64,000 bases of DNA, from the NCBI GenBank assembly GCA_963932465.1, contig OZ010795.1, positions 476,832,806 to 476,896,805 on the forward strand, given 5' to 3'. Positions 22,085 to 33,989 of this stretch are shown piece after piece. The first letter of the stretch is position 1; each line of letters starts with the position of its first letter. Made by a program: the position numbers and the translations under genes. Below the pieces are notes generated by a model, which did not search any database, was not told the origin of the DNA, and worked only from the letters and a program-made list of their open reading frames with translations. The DNA comes from Maratus speciosus. Lineage: Eukaryota > Arthropoda > Arachnida > Araneae > Salticidae.

Positions 22085-22366
22085 TACTAAAAAAATAGTT
22101 TAAATAATGCTTTATTTTCTCTTTAGGGTTGCAATGTTTTTAAAAAGAAACAGAGCAAAAATTACAATATTTTATTAAATTCACCAGCTCGCACATTCTA
22201 CCAAGAGTAAAAAACCGTGGATTTTTTGCAAACAAAACGAATTTTAGTCATGGAATTAGGTGTTATTTAAAAGATAAACATTGAATGCTTTTTTTAAGTA
22301 ACTATTTTTACTTTTATACATATTAAATAAAAATCATAGACTAAACGCTGTTAATTTATCACTAAA
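22085..22366 (-). repeat. Dispersed repeat R1, inverted 3' part
   Basis: Reverse complement of about 9960-10260, with the landmarks TTTTTTACTCTTGGTAGAA and GCATTCAATGTTTATC on the minus strand. It ends exactly where the Helitron-like terminus begins, so the Helitron probably entered this copy. Confidence 0.6.
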
Positions 22367-24262
22367 CTAGCTGGCCCTCCCGGCGTTGCACGGGCAGACT
22401 GTCATTGAAAAATAAAACAGTGGAGTGGGCTTCATAAAAAAAAGACTGAATAATATTTATTTATACTCAAAACTTGCAAAAAGATTAAATAAGAGCTAAA
22501 ATTTCAAAAGTATAACAGTTACGTTTAAAAAATGAAACGGTCAGGGAAAAAGCTGTCCATAGCCAGGATTCCTGTTATCATTAGTGTGCAAGGGAGAAAT
22601 TCTGTGATATATGGGGCTTTCTCACAATCTTTTGATTTTTATGTCCCTGAGTAATAATTTTTATTTTAGCACATGTTCTTGTGTTTCTTTTATTTCGTAT
22701 GCTGGGGAACATCCCATTGCATGATTGCATAACAATATTAACGAGATAAATAAGTTTTGGATTATGTTGGGGGTCCAAATACCAGAAACAACGCCTATAC
22801 CAACCCGTGTCCCTGATTCTGATTTTGAAGTTTGGAGCTGTCTGTATAAATTTTTTTCAATAAAAATAATTCGATGTAATTTCTTTCCGAAACTGGAGCT
22901 ATTGCTTTATATAAATATGTAGCAAAAAATTAACCTGCACACATTTTTACGGTTGTTATTATTTTTTAAACTCTGTCCCTGGGTTTTAGATTTCCTACCG
23001 TCCCTCTTCTAAAATTATACAGAAAATCACTTCAGATGCAACCACAGAATTTTTTCAAGTTTTTTCTCATGCAGAAGTATACTAGAGAATGAATGTCTAA
23101 AATTCTTTGACAGGAAATTTACTGCAGAATTTAAAATAGCATTTAAATATCAATTTCAAGCATCGTGGCTTTATTGGTAGTCTTACCGTCCCCAAGATTT
23201 ATTCCTGCATTTTTCGAGGTAAATTAATTATTATTTTTTATTTAATCCAATGTAAATAATTTTTTTTTAAAACAATGAACATTCTGGCTACCACTTAGTT
23301 TTAACATGACTTTTCTAAAATAGGTGGTAATTTTCCTTACCGTTCCATCCTTACCGTCCCTTTTTTTTCCATTTCGTACCTTTTTCCTGTAACGTCCCCT
23401 TTTTTTACTTTACCGTCCCTTCTTTAACACCCCTTCTTCTTACGGCAATGTTATACCAAAATTTTGCACTTAAAATACTACATTGGTATTATTCCTTATT
23501 TGAATGTCCTGTGCGTACTATGCAAATTTGTTATAAGTAAAAATTTAGAAGAAAATAAAAAGTTTTAGTGGTAAAATGGTAAGGAAAATTAAACTCGCTA
23601 GTTTAACCTAAACCTCAGTTAAATAAATAAATAAAAAAAAAAATTCGCTTCTGTCCATTTTTTCTTTGATTTGAATCCTTAAGACAGATTCTATCAGACT
23701 AAAATGTTATTTTAGCAAGTTTAATTTCACCAGACTTTTATTCCCGAAAGTCAAAATATTTTGAGAATGCCCCATATGTGACCGTGTATCCGGAAGCAAT
23801 GTGGCCCTGCTTCTAAAGGCAATTTGATTTCTGCCCGGATTCAGGCAAAAGATAAAGCTGCTTTATACTACCGGATATGCTCTCTATAGTTTTTGGCTTC
23901 AAGAGAATTTTGACACAACAAATCTTTTATCAAATCGGGAGTTTCTGATAAGGGAGACAAAATTACTTTATCGCCATAACAACATTTTGTAAACTTTTTT
24001 AGCAGTTTAATTCGGATTTTCAATACAGTGCTTGGAAGAAATTGCACGCTTCACTTAAGTTATGCTCCGGAACCTTTAAATCAGTAATTTGGATTTCAGA
24101 AGCAACGCGTTCGTGCATGCGACGGTTATTAAGCCTATTTTGGCGATCGCTTATGCCCTGTGTTTGACAGCGTTCTCGGTCCAATCTATTTTGATATTCT
24201 CTTCGTAATTCGGCTTCTTCTTCAATTTCAAGCATTCGCCGAGGTCTTTTACGGGCATTTTA
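22367..24262 (-). mobile_element. Helitron, minus strand: 3' end and remnant body
   Basis: On the minus strand the sequence ends with a short hairpin (CCCG..CGGG, plus-strand 22379-22394) followed by AGGGCCAGCTAG and then host T at 22366. Hairpin, then about 12 bp, then CTAG, then T is the Helitron 3' signature (CTRR, insertion between A and T). A basic N-terminal-like coding relic lies at 24020-24260 on the same strand, consistent with orientation. The RepHel core is missing, so most of the element is deleted, and the 5' TC end was not found. Confidence 0.55.
24020..24260 (-). pseudogene. Helitron-type N-terminal coding relic
   Basis: The reading frame contains RKRPRRMLEIEEEAELRREY and RMHERVASEIQITD, a highly charged Arg/Glu-rich run with repeated short RLxRER / RQNRLNNRR units. 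Many arthropod Helitron RepHel proteins begin with such an Arg/Glu-rich segment. No Rep His-box or helicase motif follows; the frame stops at 24020. Orientation agrees with the Helitron 3' end at 22367. It could instead be any charged coiled-coil protein. Confidence 0.4.
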
Positions 24263-24542
24263 ATGATTTTTGAAGCTCCATAATTGAAGCAAAAGAGCGA
24301 AACGTAAATAAACACGATTTAACTTGGACTAAATCCTGCCAAAGTAATTTTACACAATAACCAATGAGATGCGTTTAATTTGGGCGTTGCCATTAAACAG
24401 TTAACAAATAATTGCTATTTCTGTGCCATGCACGATAATGTAATATACATGTAGATCTTTAGTAATTTAAACTTATGTAATATTCTTAAATGGCAGAATA
24501 TTTCGTTCCTGAAAGCTCATTTCAAAGGCAGGAGTGTAAAAA

Positions 24543-24569
24543 ATATATATACATACATATATATATATA

Positions 24570-24604
<35 letters not shown>
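24543..24604. repeat. (TA)n microsatellite
   Basis: Alternating TA with a few interruptions (ACATACAT, AGCA). Confidence 0.9.
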
Positions 24605-24607
<3 letters not shown>

Positions 24608-24860
24608 CTTAGGCTTTTTTCCAAATGTAAGTTGCAAATATTTGTGTTGCGGATTTTGTATTATGTTTACAATTAGGTGAAAACAAATGATTAGGCGCAT
24701 CTAAAATACAAACCTTCCAAAAAAATCTAAGATTTATTTCGATTTTGTTTGAACGGAATTTAAGTTTTTAGGGTGTTTAAGTATCATAGTGTTTGAATTT
24801 CACTTGAATTTTTTAATGTTCAATTGGTTTAACTAATTCGTTACAAAAATTTAACATTAA

Positions 24861-27020
24861 CCCGGCGTTACTCGCGCTAATCGTACGCACGCATGTACTC
24901 GCGCCGGGCCTGCGAGGCCCGTTTACGGATTTATATGTCACGCAGGGCATGAAACACCATATTAAGCATTAACTAACAACATAATTTAAGACACTGTTTA
25001 GAGTAGTAATTTTAATTAATATATGTATAGAATCATTAAAAAAAAAACTTACCAAATTTTATGTACAATTGATACACGTAAAAACGGAATGCTCACCACA
25101 GACATTTTTTTCGCATTGTATACAACTTATTTTAGATTTTCGGTCCTTTGAACTTGGGCAAATATAGCACCTTTTTCTCTCAGCAACTTTCTGTTTTTTA
25201 GCAGGAGGGCTTTGGGAAGCTAGTTTTTCTTGCAAATGTCGAGGTAGACATGTTACAGTGCTTCTCTTCGCTGTGTGCTCTTTCAGCAAATCCGTTGCAA
25301 GAGCTCTCAAAAAATGACTACGCTTCTTGTGCTCTAAGGATGGATGTTTTGAGCATTGGAGTAATACTCGAGAATTGATTGCAGCAGTATTTAAGTTTGT
25401 ATAGAATATAACCATCCACCATATGTTGCTGATTCTTGTAGTTGAATACGCTGCTGACATTTGGTCCACCACATCAACAGCTCCTTTCGTGAAATTATAA
25501 AACGTTATTATCTCAGGCTTTTTTGCCTCACCTGCTGTTTGGTCAAAAGCGTCGTCATTATGCGTTGTGGATAAGAGGTTAACAAATTTGTTTTTTTTAG
25601 GAACATACGACACTAAAGTCATGTCTTTCTGGAATGCAAACAAGGATGAATGCACCTTGCGATTTTTATTGTTCACAAACTCTTTCGGTATTTCTCTCTT
25701 GTTCTTCCTTATGGTGCCCTCTAGAGTAATGTTTTTTCTAAAGAAGATATTTTGCAAGTTCATAACTAGTATATCAGTTGTCGACTGTTACATTTCTCCC
25801 AGAATTTAAGTTTTCTGTTAACCTTTTCACGACTTCAACTGATGAGATAAGTTATTTACGTGATACGGACCTTGGGGCTGAGTACCTCTATAAACTTCTA
25901 ACTAGCATGTATAGAAAGTTCTTGCATCAACAAGAGCGAAAATCTTTATCCCGTACATAGCTGGCTTTTTCGGCATGTATTGACGAAATGAACAACGTCC
26001 TCTAAATGGTTCGAGTTTTTCATCAATTTTAACATAGGATCCAGTTATGTACAACTTCTGGCAGTTATGCACAAATGAATCAAAAACATACCTTATTGGG
26101 GCAAGTTTGTCCACTTCTTTTCTTATTTGCCTATCCCTAACATCATCAAATCTTATATATCTTATAAGAAATAAGAAACGATTATGGGACATGGTCCTAC
26201 GAAATATTTCTAGTCCCATTCTATCAGTGCGCCATAAATCTCTTACATGCACATGTGAAAATTTATGTATACCACATAAATACAGTAATCCAATAAAGGC
26301 TTTGATTTCAGAGAGTTCCGTTTTATTGGCATCGCGTTCACTCTGAAAATTGCCACTGATAGTGTCAATATATATATTTGTACAGGTGACAATCGTATTC
26401 AAGATGTTTTCATCCAATAATAAATTCCATGACTCAATAGGGGAAGTTACGTCTTTTGCCTCTCCAATATTTCCTGGTAATTTTGAAATAATATTTCGTG
26501 CTAAAGTTCGAAAATTTTGACGAAATTTTGTTTTTTTGCAAATCGTCTTTCCATCTTTTCCAGTACAACAATAATCTGAATTAGATTCAACAGCATCCTC
26601 TTCATCGGACTCGATTTCTTCTTCCGACGATGTATCATGCGCACTAAACATTTCATCGCAATCAGAAAATGCATCATTTTCTTCGATAGATTCCTCATCC
26701 GTCGATACTTCTTCTAACAATTTGCGTAATCGTTCCATTTCTTCATTATACGTTAATTTGCGAGCCATATTGTGCTCCGAAGTTGATGCACTTCAAACTC
26801 GAAATGAGAGACACATTTACTCGCGTCGGGCCTGAGAGACCCGAAAATCAAGTTTTCCTCTGAACGGAATAAAACAAAATTCCGAAAACACTTCCTTTGT
26901 GTCGAAGGTCACATTGAACTCAGCTAAACTGGGTGCGGCCCATTTCAGCATTAAGGAATAGGGTTTACGGAGATTTAAAAACTGTTCGGGCCTCGGAAGC
27001 CCGGCGCGAGTAACGCCGTG
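24861..27020 (-). mobile_element. Complete but inactive piggyBac element
   Basis: A 2160-bp element lies between TTAA duplications (24857-24860 and 27021-27024). The terminal repeats are CCCGGCGTTACTCGCGC at the left and CACGGCGTTACTCGCGC at the right. Subterminal copies of a GC palindrome (CGGGCCTGCGAGGCCCG near 24904, CGGGCCTGAGAGACCCG near 26827, and an inverted version near 26988) may be transposase binding sites. TTAA targets and C-rich ends are the piggyBac signature, and a matching transposase relic fills the interior. Confidence 0.93.
25059..26768 (-). pseudogene. piggyBac transposase pseudogene
   Basis: The transposase would cut at TTAA using a DDD catalytic core. An intact N-terminal part (26768 down to 25902, about 288 residues) starts MARKLTYNEE, has an acidic stretch, and carries IDEKLEPFRGRCSFRQY with the first catalytic Asp. 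It then meets a TAG. Downstream, LEVYRGTQPQGPY, a frameshift, the VTVDN-stop-YTSYEL region of the second Asp, another stop and another frameshift follow. The C-terminal part (25763 down to 25059) has TLEGTIRKNK, DVVDQM (third acidic region) and a Cys-rich finger (CYICPS..CIQCEKNVCGEH..CINC). Two frameshifts and three stops make it non-functional. N-terminal and C-terminal lengths fit the family's usual ~550-600 residues. Confidence 0.92.
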
Positions 27021-27024
27021 TTAA

Positions 27025-27631
27025 ATGTAGAAGTAACTGAATGAAATATCTTAATATCTGTCCCTTCTCGGGCTTAAATAATCTAGGAAATATTTTTTTT
27101 TTTAGTTTGTTCGGCATATTATGTTTTTGTTTAATATGTCAAGTTTTTTAATAACTACGGCATTCAGACGAACTCATTTAAAAATTAACTGGATGTATCA
27201 TCATAAGGTTTGATCTACAAGGTATAGCATCACAATTTGCGGTGTATTGACCAATATATAATCCAAAATGTTTCATCAGTGCAGTAGTGCAAAGTTTGGA
27301 CAAAAACATCCAGTCTGAGTATAAAAAATCTTTATTAAAAAAAAAAAAAAAGAAACTTAATTTTAGTTATTATCCCATTTTCCACTCTGGTACGCTATGA
27401 ATGCAAAAATATCCTTAAATCTTGACGGCTAATATTATAAAAATAATAAAGCTGTTACACAGTAAAACATAAAAAAATAAAATAAAATAAACAATTTTAC
27501 TTAAATTTTGCTACCCTATTTCCTGCCAGGGGGAGATGCAAATAAAAGATGAAATTGTAACCTAAATTGCCTAAATTTAACTTGGGGTATTTATTTAGCG
27601 TAAGCATCAGTCTTTTTCCTGCCATCAAATA
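27025..27631. other. Unassigned AT-rich spacer
   Basis: No recognised feature between the piggyBac and Tc1-like elements. Confidence 0.35.
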
Positions 27632-29115
27632 CTCTAGTTTCCAAAAATTAAGGAAAAATGACAAAGAGCAATAACTCGTTCAAAAATTAACCTATAGGTA
27701 TAAAATTTGGATATGTTGTTAACAAAAAATGCTGATTAAAATTACAAAATGCAAATTAGTGGCGCTGAAATCGGATTGCGTCATCTGTGCGGAGCATAAA
27801 AATGCATGCGAGAGAGTACAGCTGCTGGTGTCGCTGTGATTATGAGATAAGAAAACTGAGATAGCCAATTCATTAGTATGACCTCGAGGTATCATTTGTC
27901 CGCAGAACTGCGATATAGAGCTATAGGAAGATTGGATGTTGGCCAAAGTCAGACAGAGGTGGCCAGATGGCTAAATGTGAGTCCTTTTGTTGCTCATAGG
28001 CTTTGGCAACACTTTCAAACCGCTGGTTCGGCTCCAGAAGGTTCAGCGAAGGACGAGCAAGAGCTACGTCAAGTACCGATGGCCGATATTTGCGGTTATG
28101 TGTACGAAGGAATAGAACAACAACCCCTCTCATCTTAAATGCGTCCTTGCTATAGTCACTGGAAGCGTGGCATCAACGTCTACTGTGTATAGAAAGCTTC
28201 ATGAAGGTGGTCGTACGCGATGCAACCGGATATTTGTGTGCCGCTCACCTCGTGTCTCCGGAGGGAACGTTTAAGTTGGGCACGTGAACATGTCCACTGG
28301 ACGGCTGATCAATGGAGGCGTGTTCTCGTCACAAATGAGTTCCAGTTTAGTATCCAAAGCGATAGCATTATTTGATTTGTAGAGAACAGGGAACACGCTA
28401 TCATCCATCAAACATTCGTAAAAGTTATTCTTATGGAGGAGGCAATATCTGTGTTTGGGATGGTATCTCTTTGGGCGGATGTACAGACCACCATGTCTTT
28501 CCACGTGGAACTGTGAATGCTCACGTCTACAGAGATGACATTCTTTATGCTTATGGGTACGCTTATGCCGGTGCAATAGATAAAGATTTTCTGTAACAGG
28601 ATGATAACGCTAGACAGCACAAGGTTCACATCGTAGAAGATTATCTTCAGCACCAAACAATTCAGCGCATGGAATGGCCAGCGCGGTCACTGAACTTGAA
28701 TCCCATTGAGCATCTTTGAGATGCTTTAGGAAGATGTGTCTCTGCTCTCAATCTCGCTCCTCAGACCCTTGCCACGCTTACAACAGCTTTACAAGAGAAA
28801 TGGCTCGCACTTCCCAGCAAACTTATCGATCGCATAATTGACAGTATCACACTTCGCTGCATGTTCTGTATTGCTTATAGAGCTGATCATACTCCATATG
28901 AAGGTTACTTTTCCTATACCAAACTCAGACATTTATTTTTTTTATTTTATAATTGTATTAATTTATGAAATACCACAATCGCCTGTTAATTTCTTTTACT
29001 GTTATTTTATACCTTATTAAGTATTGTAAATTGTGTCTGAGTTTTATTAAAGTCTACTTGTAAGATTTTGAGTAATCGCAACTTTTGTTGTTTTTCCTTA
29101 ATTTTTGGAAAGCAG
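27632..29115 (+). mobile_element. Complete Tc1-like element, inactive
   Basis: Inverted ends contain TTTCCAAAAATTAAGGAAAA (left, about 27639) and its reverse complement (right, ending about 29110), with TA just outside each end (27630-27631 and 29116-29117). The 1.48-kb length fits a full Tc1-type element. The outermost bases differ by a 2-bp indel between ends. Confidence 0.82.
27878..28930 (+). pseudogene. Tc1-like transposase pseudogene
   Basis: From an ATG at 27878 the first 86 codons encode the paired-type DNA-binding region (LSAELRYRAIGRLDVGQSQT, VARWLNVSPFVAHRLWQHF). The frame then stops and continues with frameshifts: the first acidic region is degraded (LVTNEFQFSIQSDS, Asp replaced by Asn), followed by GGGNICVWDGISLGG, QDDNARQHKVHIV with the second Asp (about 28600), and WPARSLNLNPIEHL (about 28680), where the usual Asp before LNP is also Asn. 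It ends near ALPSKLIDRI. Stops, frameshifts and loss of two of three catalytic acids mean no activity. Confidence 0.88.
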
Positions 29116-29117
29116 TA

Positions 29118-30489
29118 TAATTAAAAAAAAAAGATAAAAGACCTTGGGGAATAATTTTAAATAAAAAATGCGGTTTTAACATTAAGTTTACTTAACGTTA
29201 ACAGTCTCTATCTTTTATAAATTTACAAAGAATTATTTTCTATATATTAATACCACAAAAAGTATTTGCATATGAACAATACATACATATATATATTGCA
29301 TGCCTATGTGTAATGCTGACGTCATATTGATGATAAAACCTGTAAAATAAATTTCGGTTATTTACGAATTTATTAACTTCTAGGCATTCGGCAATTTAAA
29401 TTTTTATACAGTCTTAAAACAGTATAAATTGTTCAGTATTTCTTTCCGGCTAGTATTCCTTACCGAAATAAAAAATTCATCAACAAATAAATAAAAGAAA
29501 AACAAAAATCTATCACAAAATTAACACCTTTTTAATCGAATGGGCACATCTGTAAGTAATTGATCTTCTGCTTAAAAATCAGTATCGGTGAAATATGTTG
29601 CAAATTTTTGACATTATAGTCACCTGCTTTCTGTATTTACTCTTATTAATGCTTCTTGTATCACTAACAAACATTTGAAAATATCAGATTTATTTCCTGA
29701 ATGACGCCATATTCATCTTTTTTTTAATTCGTAAAAAAATATTTCAAACTTCATTTTTCACGTAGAAATATTTTAATTGAAAATTAATTACTGTAGATAA
29801 ATTATTATTACGGCTTTTGAATTTTTTGCAAGAATAGAACATAATGTTAAATTTTACAGCAAAAATGTCCATTGATTCTCAATGGAAAAAGAGAAATTTG
29901 GAATTATTAAGAAAAATATTTGAATAATATAAATAAAGCTTAGGTTATGTAATATAATTCCCCCATATGCAAAGGCATTTTATCATCCGTTTTAACACTG
30001 GCGTCAGGCAAACATTTTCGTACATTAAATTTACAATATCATTAAAATTACAAAGAATAAAAAAAAAATATGGTATCAGGGACAAAAAGGTGGGAAGAAA
30101 AAGTCAAAAGGTTTGGAGCCCCATAGGCTTTTCTATGTTAAATTAACATTGAGAAGTGACAGAAATAAAAAAGTATTATATAAAGTATACTTAAATATAG
30201 GATGACAACAGTTAAAGAATAGGGCTTTAGAGCACAATTATCAAGAATATACTAGAGTAAATTCAACACCATTTCGTATGTATACTATTACACCATGTGG
30301 AATGGATTTTTAAATATGAGAAATATAAGGTCGATAAAAAGTTTCCATTTGAAGTCGCTGCTGCAGCATATATGCAAATTACCGCGTCGCCGAAGCGGGT
30401 ATCTAAGCCCCGACATCGAGGCAAAGGATTATTGTGGCATTTGTTCATTTCCAATGTACGTGTGGAAAATGGTGACGCGTGAACAATGG
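29118..30489. other. Unassigned AT-rich sequence
   Basis: No paired ends or recognised domains. The part from about 30200 may belong to the 5' side of the mariner relic. Confidence 0.35.
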
Positions 30490-30960
30490 TGAATATAGTA
30501 TCAGATGTGTCCAAACAGGACCAACGTGCTGTAATTCTTTTTTTTTTCTTTTTGGTGACAGAAGGACAAAAACTAGTAGAAATTCATCGGAGAAGGAAGA
30601 ATTTGTATGTCTATCGGAAACCCCCAACAGTATAATGGTGTTCAAAGTTCAGTGCTGGTCGCGATTCGGTTCAAGTTGGAAGTCGATCTCAGAAGCTATC
30701 GACATCCAATATTGACAACAGTAAGCGGGCAGTTGATGATGCGATTAGGGCGGACCGTCACCTATCGATTCATACGTCTTCAAAAGATCCAAAGTCAAAA
30801 TATTCAAAAGTCCTTGAAAAGTCGACAGTTCCTGTCTGACGGACGGAGAAGTACATAAAGCAGTTTCAGTCGTCTTCAAGCAGCAGAAAGAGTGGTACTA
30901 ACCTGGTTACCAACATGTTGAAGGTGTGGGATTGCCTAAATGATAAAGGCGATTTTGCAT
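30490..30960 (+). pseudogene. mariner-like transposase relic with central deletion
   Basis: VSDVSKQDQRAVI followed, after a T-run frameshift, by TEGQKLVEIHRRRKNLY and later SKRAVDDAIRADRHLSI are typical of the N-terminal helix-turn-helix domain of mariner-family transposases (also found in SETMAR). The relic then jumps to NMLKVWDCLNDKGDFA (about 30910-30957), which resembles the family's C-terminal W..C...GDY motif. The catalytic DDD region is missing. Several stops and frame changes occur, so it is an internally deleted dead copy. Confidence 0.6.
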
Positions 30961-31507
30961 GACTGGCATACCAAATCTGGACTGTACAGCCTTCGAACGG
31001 AAACTTTTTGATCCCCCTTATATTAGTTTATATTCTCGACACTAAATGGCAAAACTGACACTGAAGGTAATTTTGGGCAGTAAAATAGCTATAAAAACTG
31101 AACAAAAGAACGGGTTGTGTGATTGACTAACATTTTATTGAATAACATTTTAGTTTTTGTACCTATTTTATTGTTCAAAATCAGCATGAAGCACCATTTT
31201 TTGTACCTGGTGTCGGAAATATGGGCCTATTTTGTTTTATTTATAGATTTTTTTTTGTCTAAAATTTAGGCATATATTACGGTGTTGTGTTTCCACCTGT
31301 ACATTCCTTACAAATCAGCTCTAAATACATATACTTTAATTACGGCTACTATGTATTTTATTTCTTATACATAACTTTAAAAAGTAGTAGCATTTTTTAA
31401 ATGTGCTTTAATTTTACTTGTAAGACTAAAATTTTTAACATGATTAGTTTTATACCTTTCTCCTTTTTTTTGACATTTGAAATGTATCTAGCTCATTAAT
31501 CTTTCCT
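30961..31507. other. Unassigned sequence
   Basis: No gene or paired ends recognised; may hold the mariner 3' end. Confidence 0.3.
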
Positions 31508-33985
31508 TTTTAACACTTTCCAACAAAGTTGAAAATTGTTTATGACATCGGTTTGTCTGTCCGTCTGTCCGTGTGGCTGTCTGTCCACGCTCTATCTCTC
31601 GTAAATGTGCTCGGATCGTTCTGAAATTTTTGGATGTTAGTGACCTCTACCATAGCATGTTCCCTATTTCAAATGAAATTTGTAGCATGTTTAGTTCATT
31701 TACAGAGACAGTCAAAAGTTTTCCGTTACATTACGGCCAATGGGAAAAAATCGTTTCAAATGATTTTTAATGGATTCTTTCAAACATAATAAAATTGATA
31801 TTCATTTATGAAGTCCACTAAAATATGTATTCTGTTGAATATGCGGTGCCAAGAATAGTTATTGTTCATTTACAGGACCACACAAAAGAATTCCGTTCAT
31901 AATGGTATAGGGGAAATTGTTTGCGATGTATTTGAAACAGTTTCAGATACTATATTGTATCCGAATTACTGTATATTACTAATGATTGCTCGAAATGCAT
32001 TTTTAATTATGATATGCGCTTTTTTACTGTTTCGTTCATGTGACGAAACCCTATTCGTCTCGCTCCTCTGTCTGTCTGTCCGTCTGCCACAGAACCCGTT
32101 CTCAGAAACTGTACATGTTGGAGACTTAAAATTTTGCATACTTATAGCTAAACACCACACATCATACAACAAATCGAAAAATTTTGAAAAAGTCGTACAA
32201 TTAACCCTTTTGGGCTCCCACATGTGTATTTTAAACAATTCTTTCTAAGTGAGCCCCTAATTAGGTTGGAGGCGTGAAATTTTACATACTTATAGCTGAA
32301 CGCCTCACATCAAACGAAAAATCATAAAATTTTGAAAAAGTCGCACATTTAACTCTTTGGGCTCCCACCTGTGTATTTTAAACAATTCTTTCTAAGTCAT
32401 CCCTTATTTAGGTTGGAGGCGTGAAATTTTGCATACTTATAGATGAACACATCGCATCAAATGAAAAACCATAAAATTTTGACAAAGCCGTACATTTAAC
32501 CCTTTGAGCTCCCACGTGTGTATTTTAAACAATTCTTTCTAAGTGAGCCCCTATATAGGTTGGAGGCGTGAAGTTTTGCATACTTATAGCTGAAAACCCC
32601 ATGTCTTACGACAAATCATAAAATTTTGAAAAAAATCGTACATTTAACCCTTTGGGCTCCCACATGCGTATTTTAAGCAATTCTTTCTAACTGAGCCTCT
32701 TATTAAATTGGAGATTTGAAATTTTGCATACTTATAGCAGAACACCTGAGGCCAGGCGACAAATCTTAAAATCTTGAAAAAGTCTTACGTTTAACACTTT
32801 GAGCTACCACATATGTAGTTTAAGCAATTCTTTCTAAGAGAGCACCTAATTAAGTTGGAGACATGAATTTTTGCATACGTATAGCTGAATACCTCAGACG
32901 ACACGGCAAATCATAAAATTTTCAAAAAGTCTTATATTATTTACTCCTCCGGGCTCTAACTTGTGTATTTTAAGCAATTTTTTCTAACCTCCGCCCTTTT
33001 CACCCGGGGAGCACTTTTCCAACTTTTGCCGACACCCCTTTGACCATTCTTTCATATTATGCACCAAAGCCTTACATATTTTAGTTCCACTTTTCACCGC
33101 CAAGGGCACCTACTTATCTCGGGTGCTATCGGCCCAATCCCCTGGACTAATATATCTACGGATAGTATATAAAACGTATGTAAATAAATAGAGTTTCGTT
33201 CGGATAGAGGTTTTTTAGAATAGAGTGCGCCCCTGGTTGCGAAATGTGGAACTAACAGATTTTTCAAAAGGATAAAGTGTTTTGAAAGGAATCTTAAACG
33301 AAAACCTCTGTGTGATCTTTGATCACACTTACCTACTTGTTCACTATATTTATGCATACTATAAAGTGCGTATAAATGCTATAGTTCATATACAGAGCTA
33401 CAGAAATGAATTCGTAAAGGTTACTGAGTATGAGCATAAATTGCTTAATGGTGAGTTTTAAAGGAGTTATGCATTTTTACGCTGAACTGAAATAATGTAT
33501 TAAGAAATATTTGTGGAATATAGATAAAATGATATACAGGGCCACGCAAAGATTTGGAAACATGGCCGTCTATGGGTGGTAATTTCTGGAAATATAATTT
33601 CAGTAGTTTTAAGCGTGTTTTATTTTGAATTAAATTTTAGCTAAATAGTGGCATGTAATAAAGGTACTAGGTAAACTACAGGGCTGCACAAAAGTATTCA
33701 AGTATGTTTCCATCTATTAGTATAAATTGCTGAAAGATGAATTTCAACCTGTTATGCATTTTCTTGCTAAACTAAATTTTCCTATTATATAATATATATA
33801 TCAACATACAGATCGAATAAAGGGCTGTTCAAAGGAATTGGAATACATATTTAGCTATGGGCGGTAACCACTGAAATCAGATTTTCAAATGTTTACTTAG
33901 TTATCTTATTTACCTTATTTCCCTAAGTAACGAAGTTTCGTTAAAGCTTTCAGGGAGTGTTGGAAAGTGTTTCATAATCTATGCT
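31508..33985 (+). repeat. T180 composite repeat element, full copy split by a 147-bp array
   Basis: Starts TTTTTAACACTTTCCAACA, passes a GTCTGTCCGTCTGTCC run (31555-31575), then ~180-bp degenerate units (each near a TTCATTTACAG(G) word), and ends GGGAGTGTTGGAAAGTGTTT near 33977. The outer AACACTTTCCAACA is inverted at the end, so the unit has short terminal inverted repeats. An inverted copy of about 820 bp is at 45905-46740 without the central insertion, showing that the segment from about 31880 to 33360 was added. No coding function. Confidence 0.55.
32100..32990 (+). repeat. Tandem array, 147-bp period, six units
   Basis: The block GGTTGGAGGCGTGAAAT and variants start at about 32117, 32264, 32411, 32558, 32706 and 32853, a spacing of 147-148 bp each time. 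Each unit also has TTTGCATACTTATAGCTGAA, a CATAAAATTTTGAAAAAGTC block and GGGCTCCCACATGTG. A CTGTCTGTCTGTCCGTCTG run (32071-32090) precedes the first unit. The longest reading frame through it shows no domain. Confidence 0.9.
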
Positions 33986-33989
33986 GTAC

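Noticed and set aside
31862..32248. A 128-codon frame across the start of a tandem array, considered as a secreted or membrane protein.
   Set aside because: Its C-terminal half lies in the 147-bp repeat and the rest in T180 sequence; no domain is visible and other units of the array do not keep the frame.
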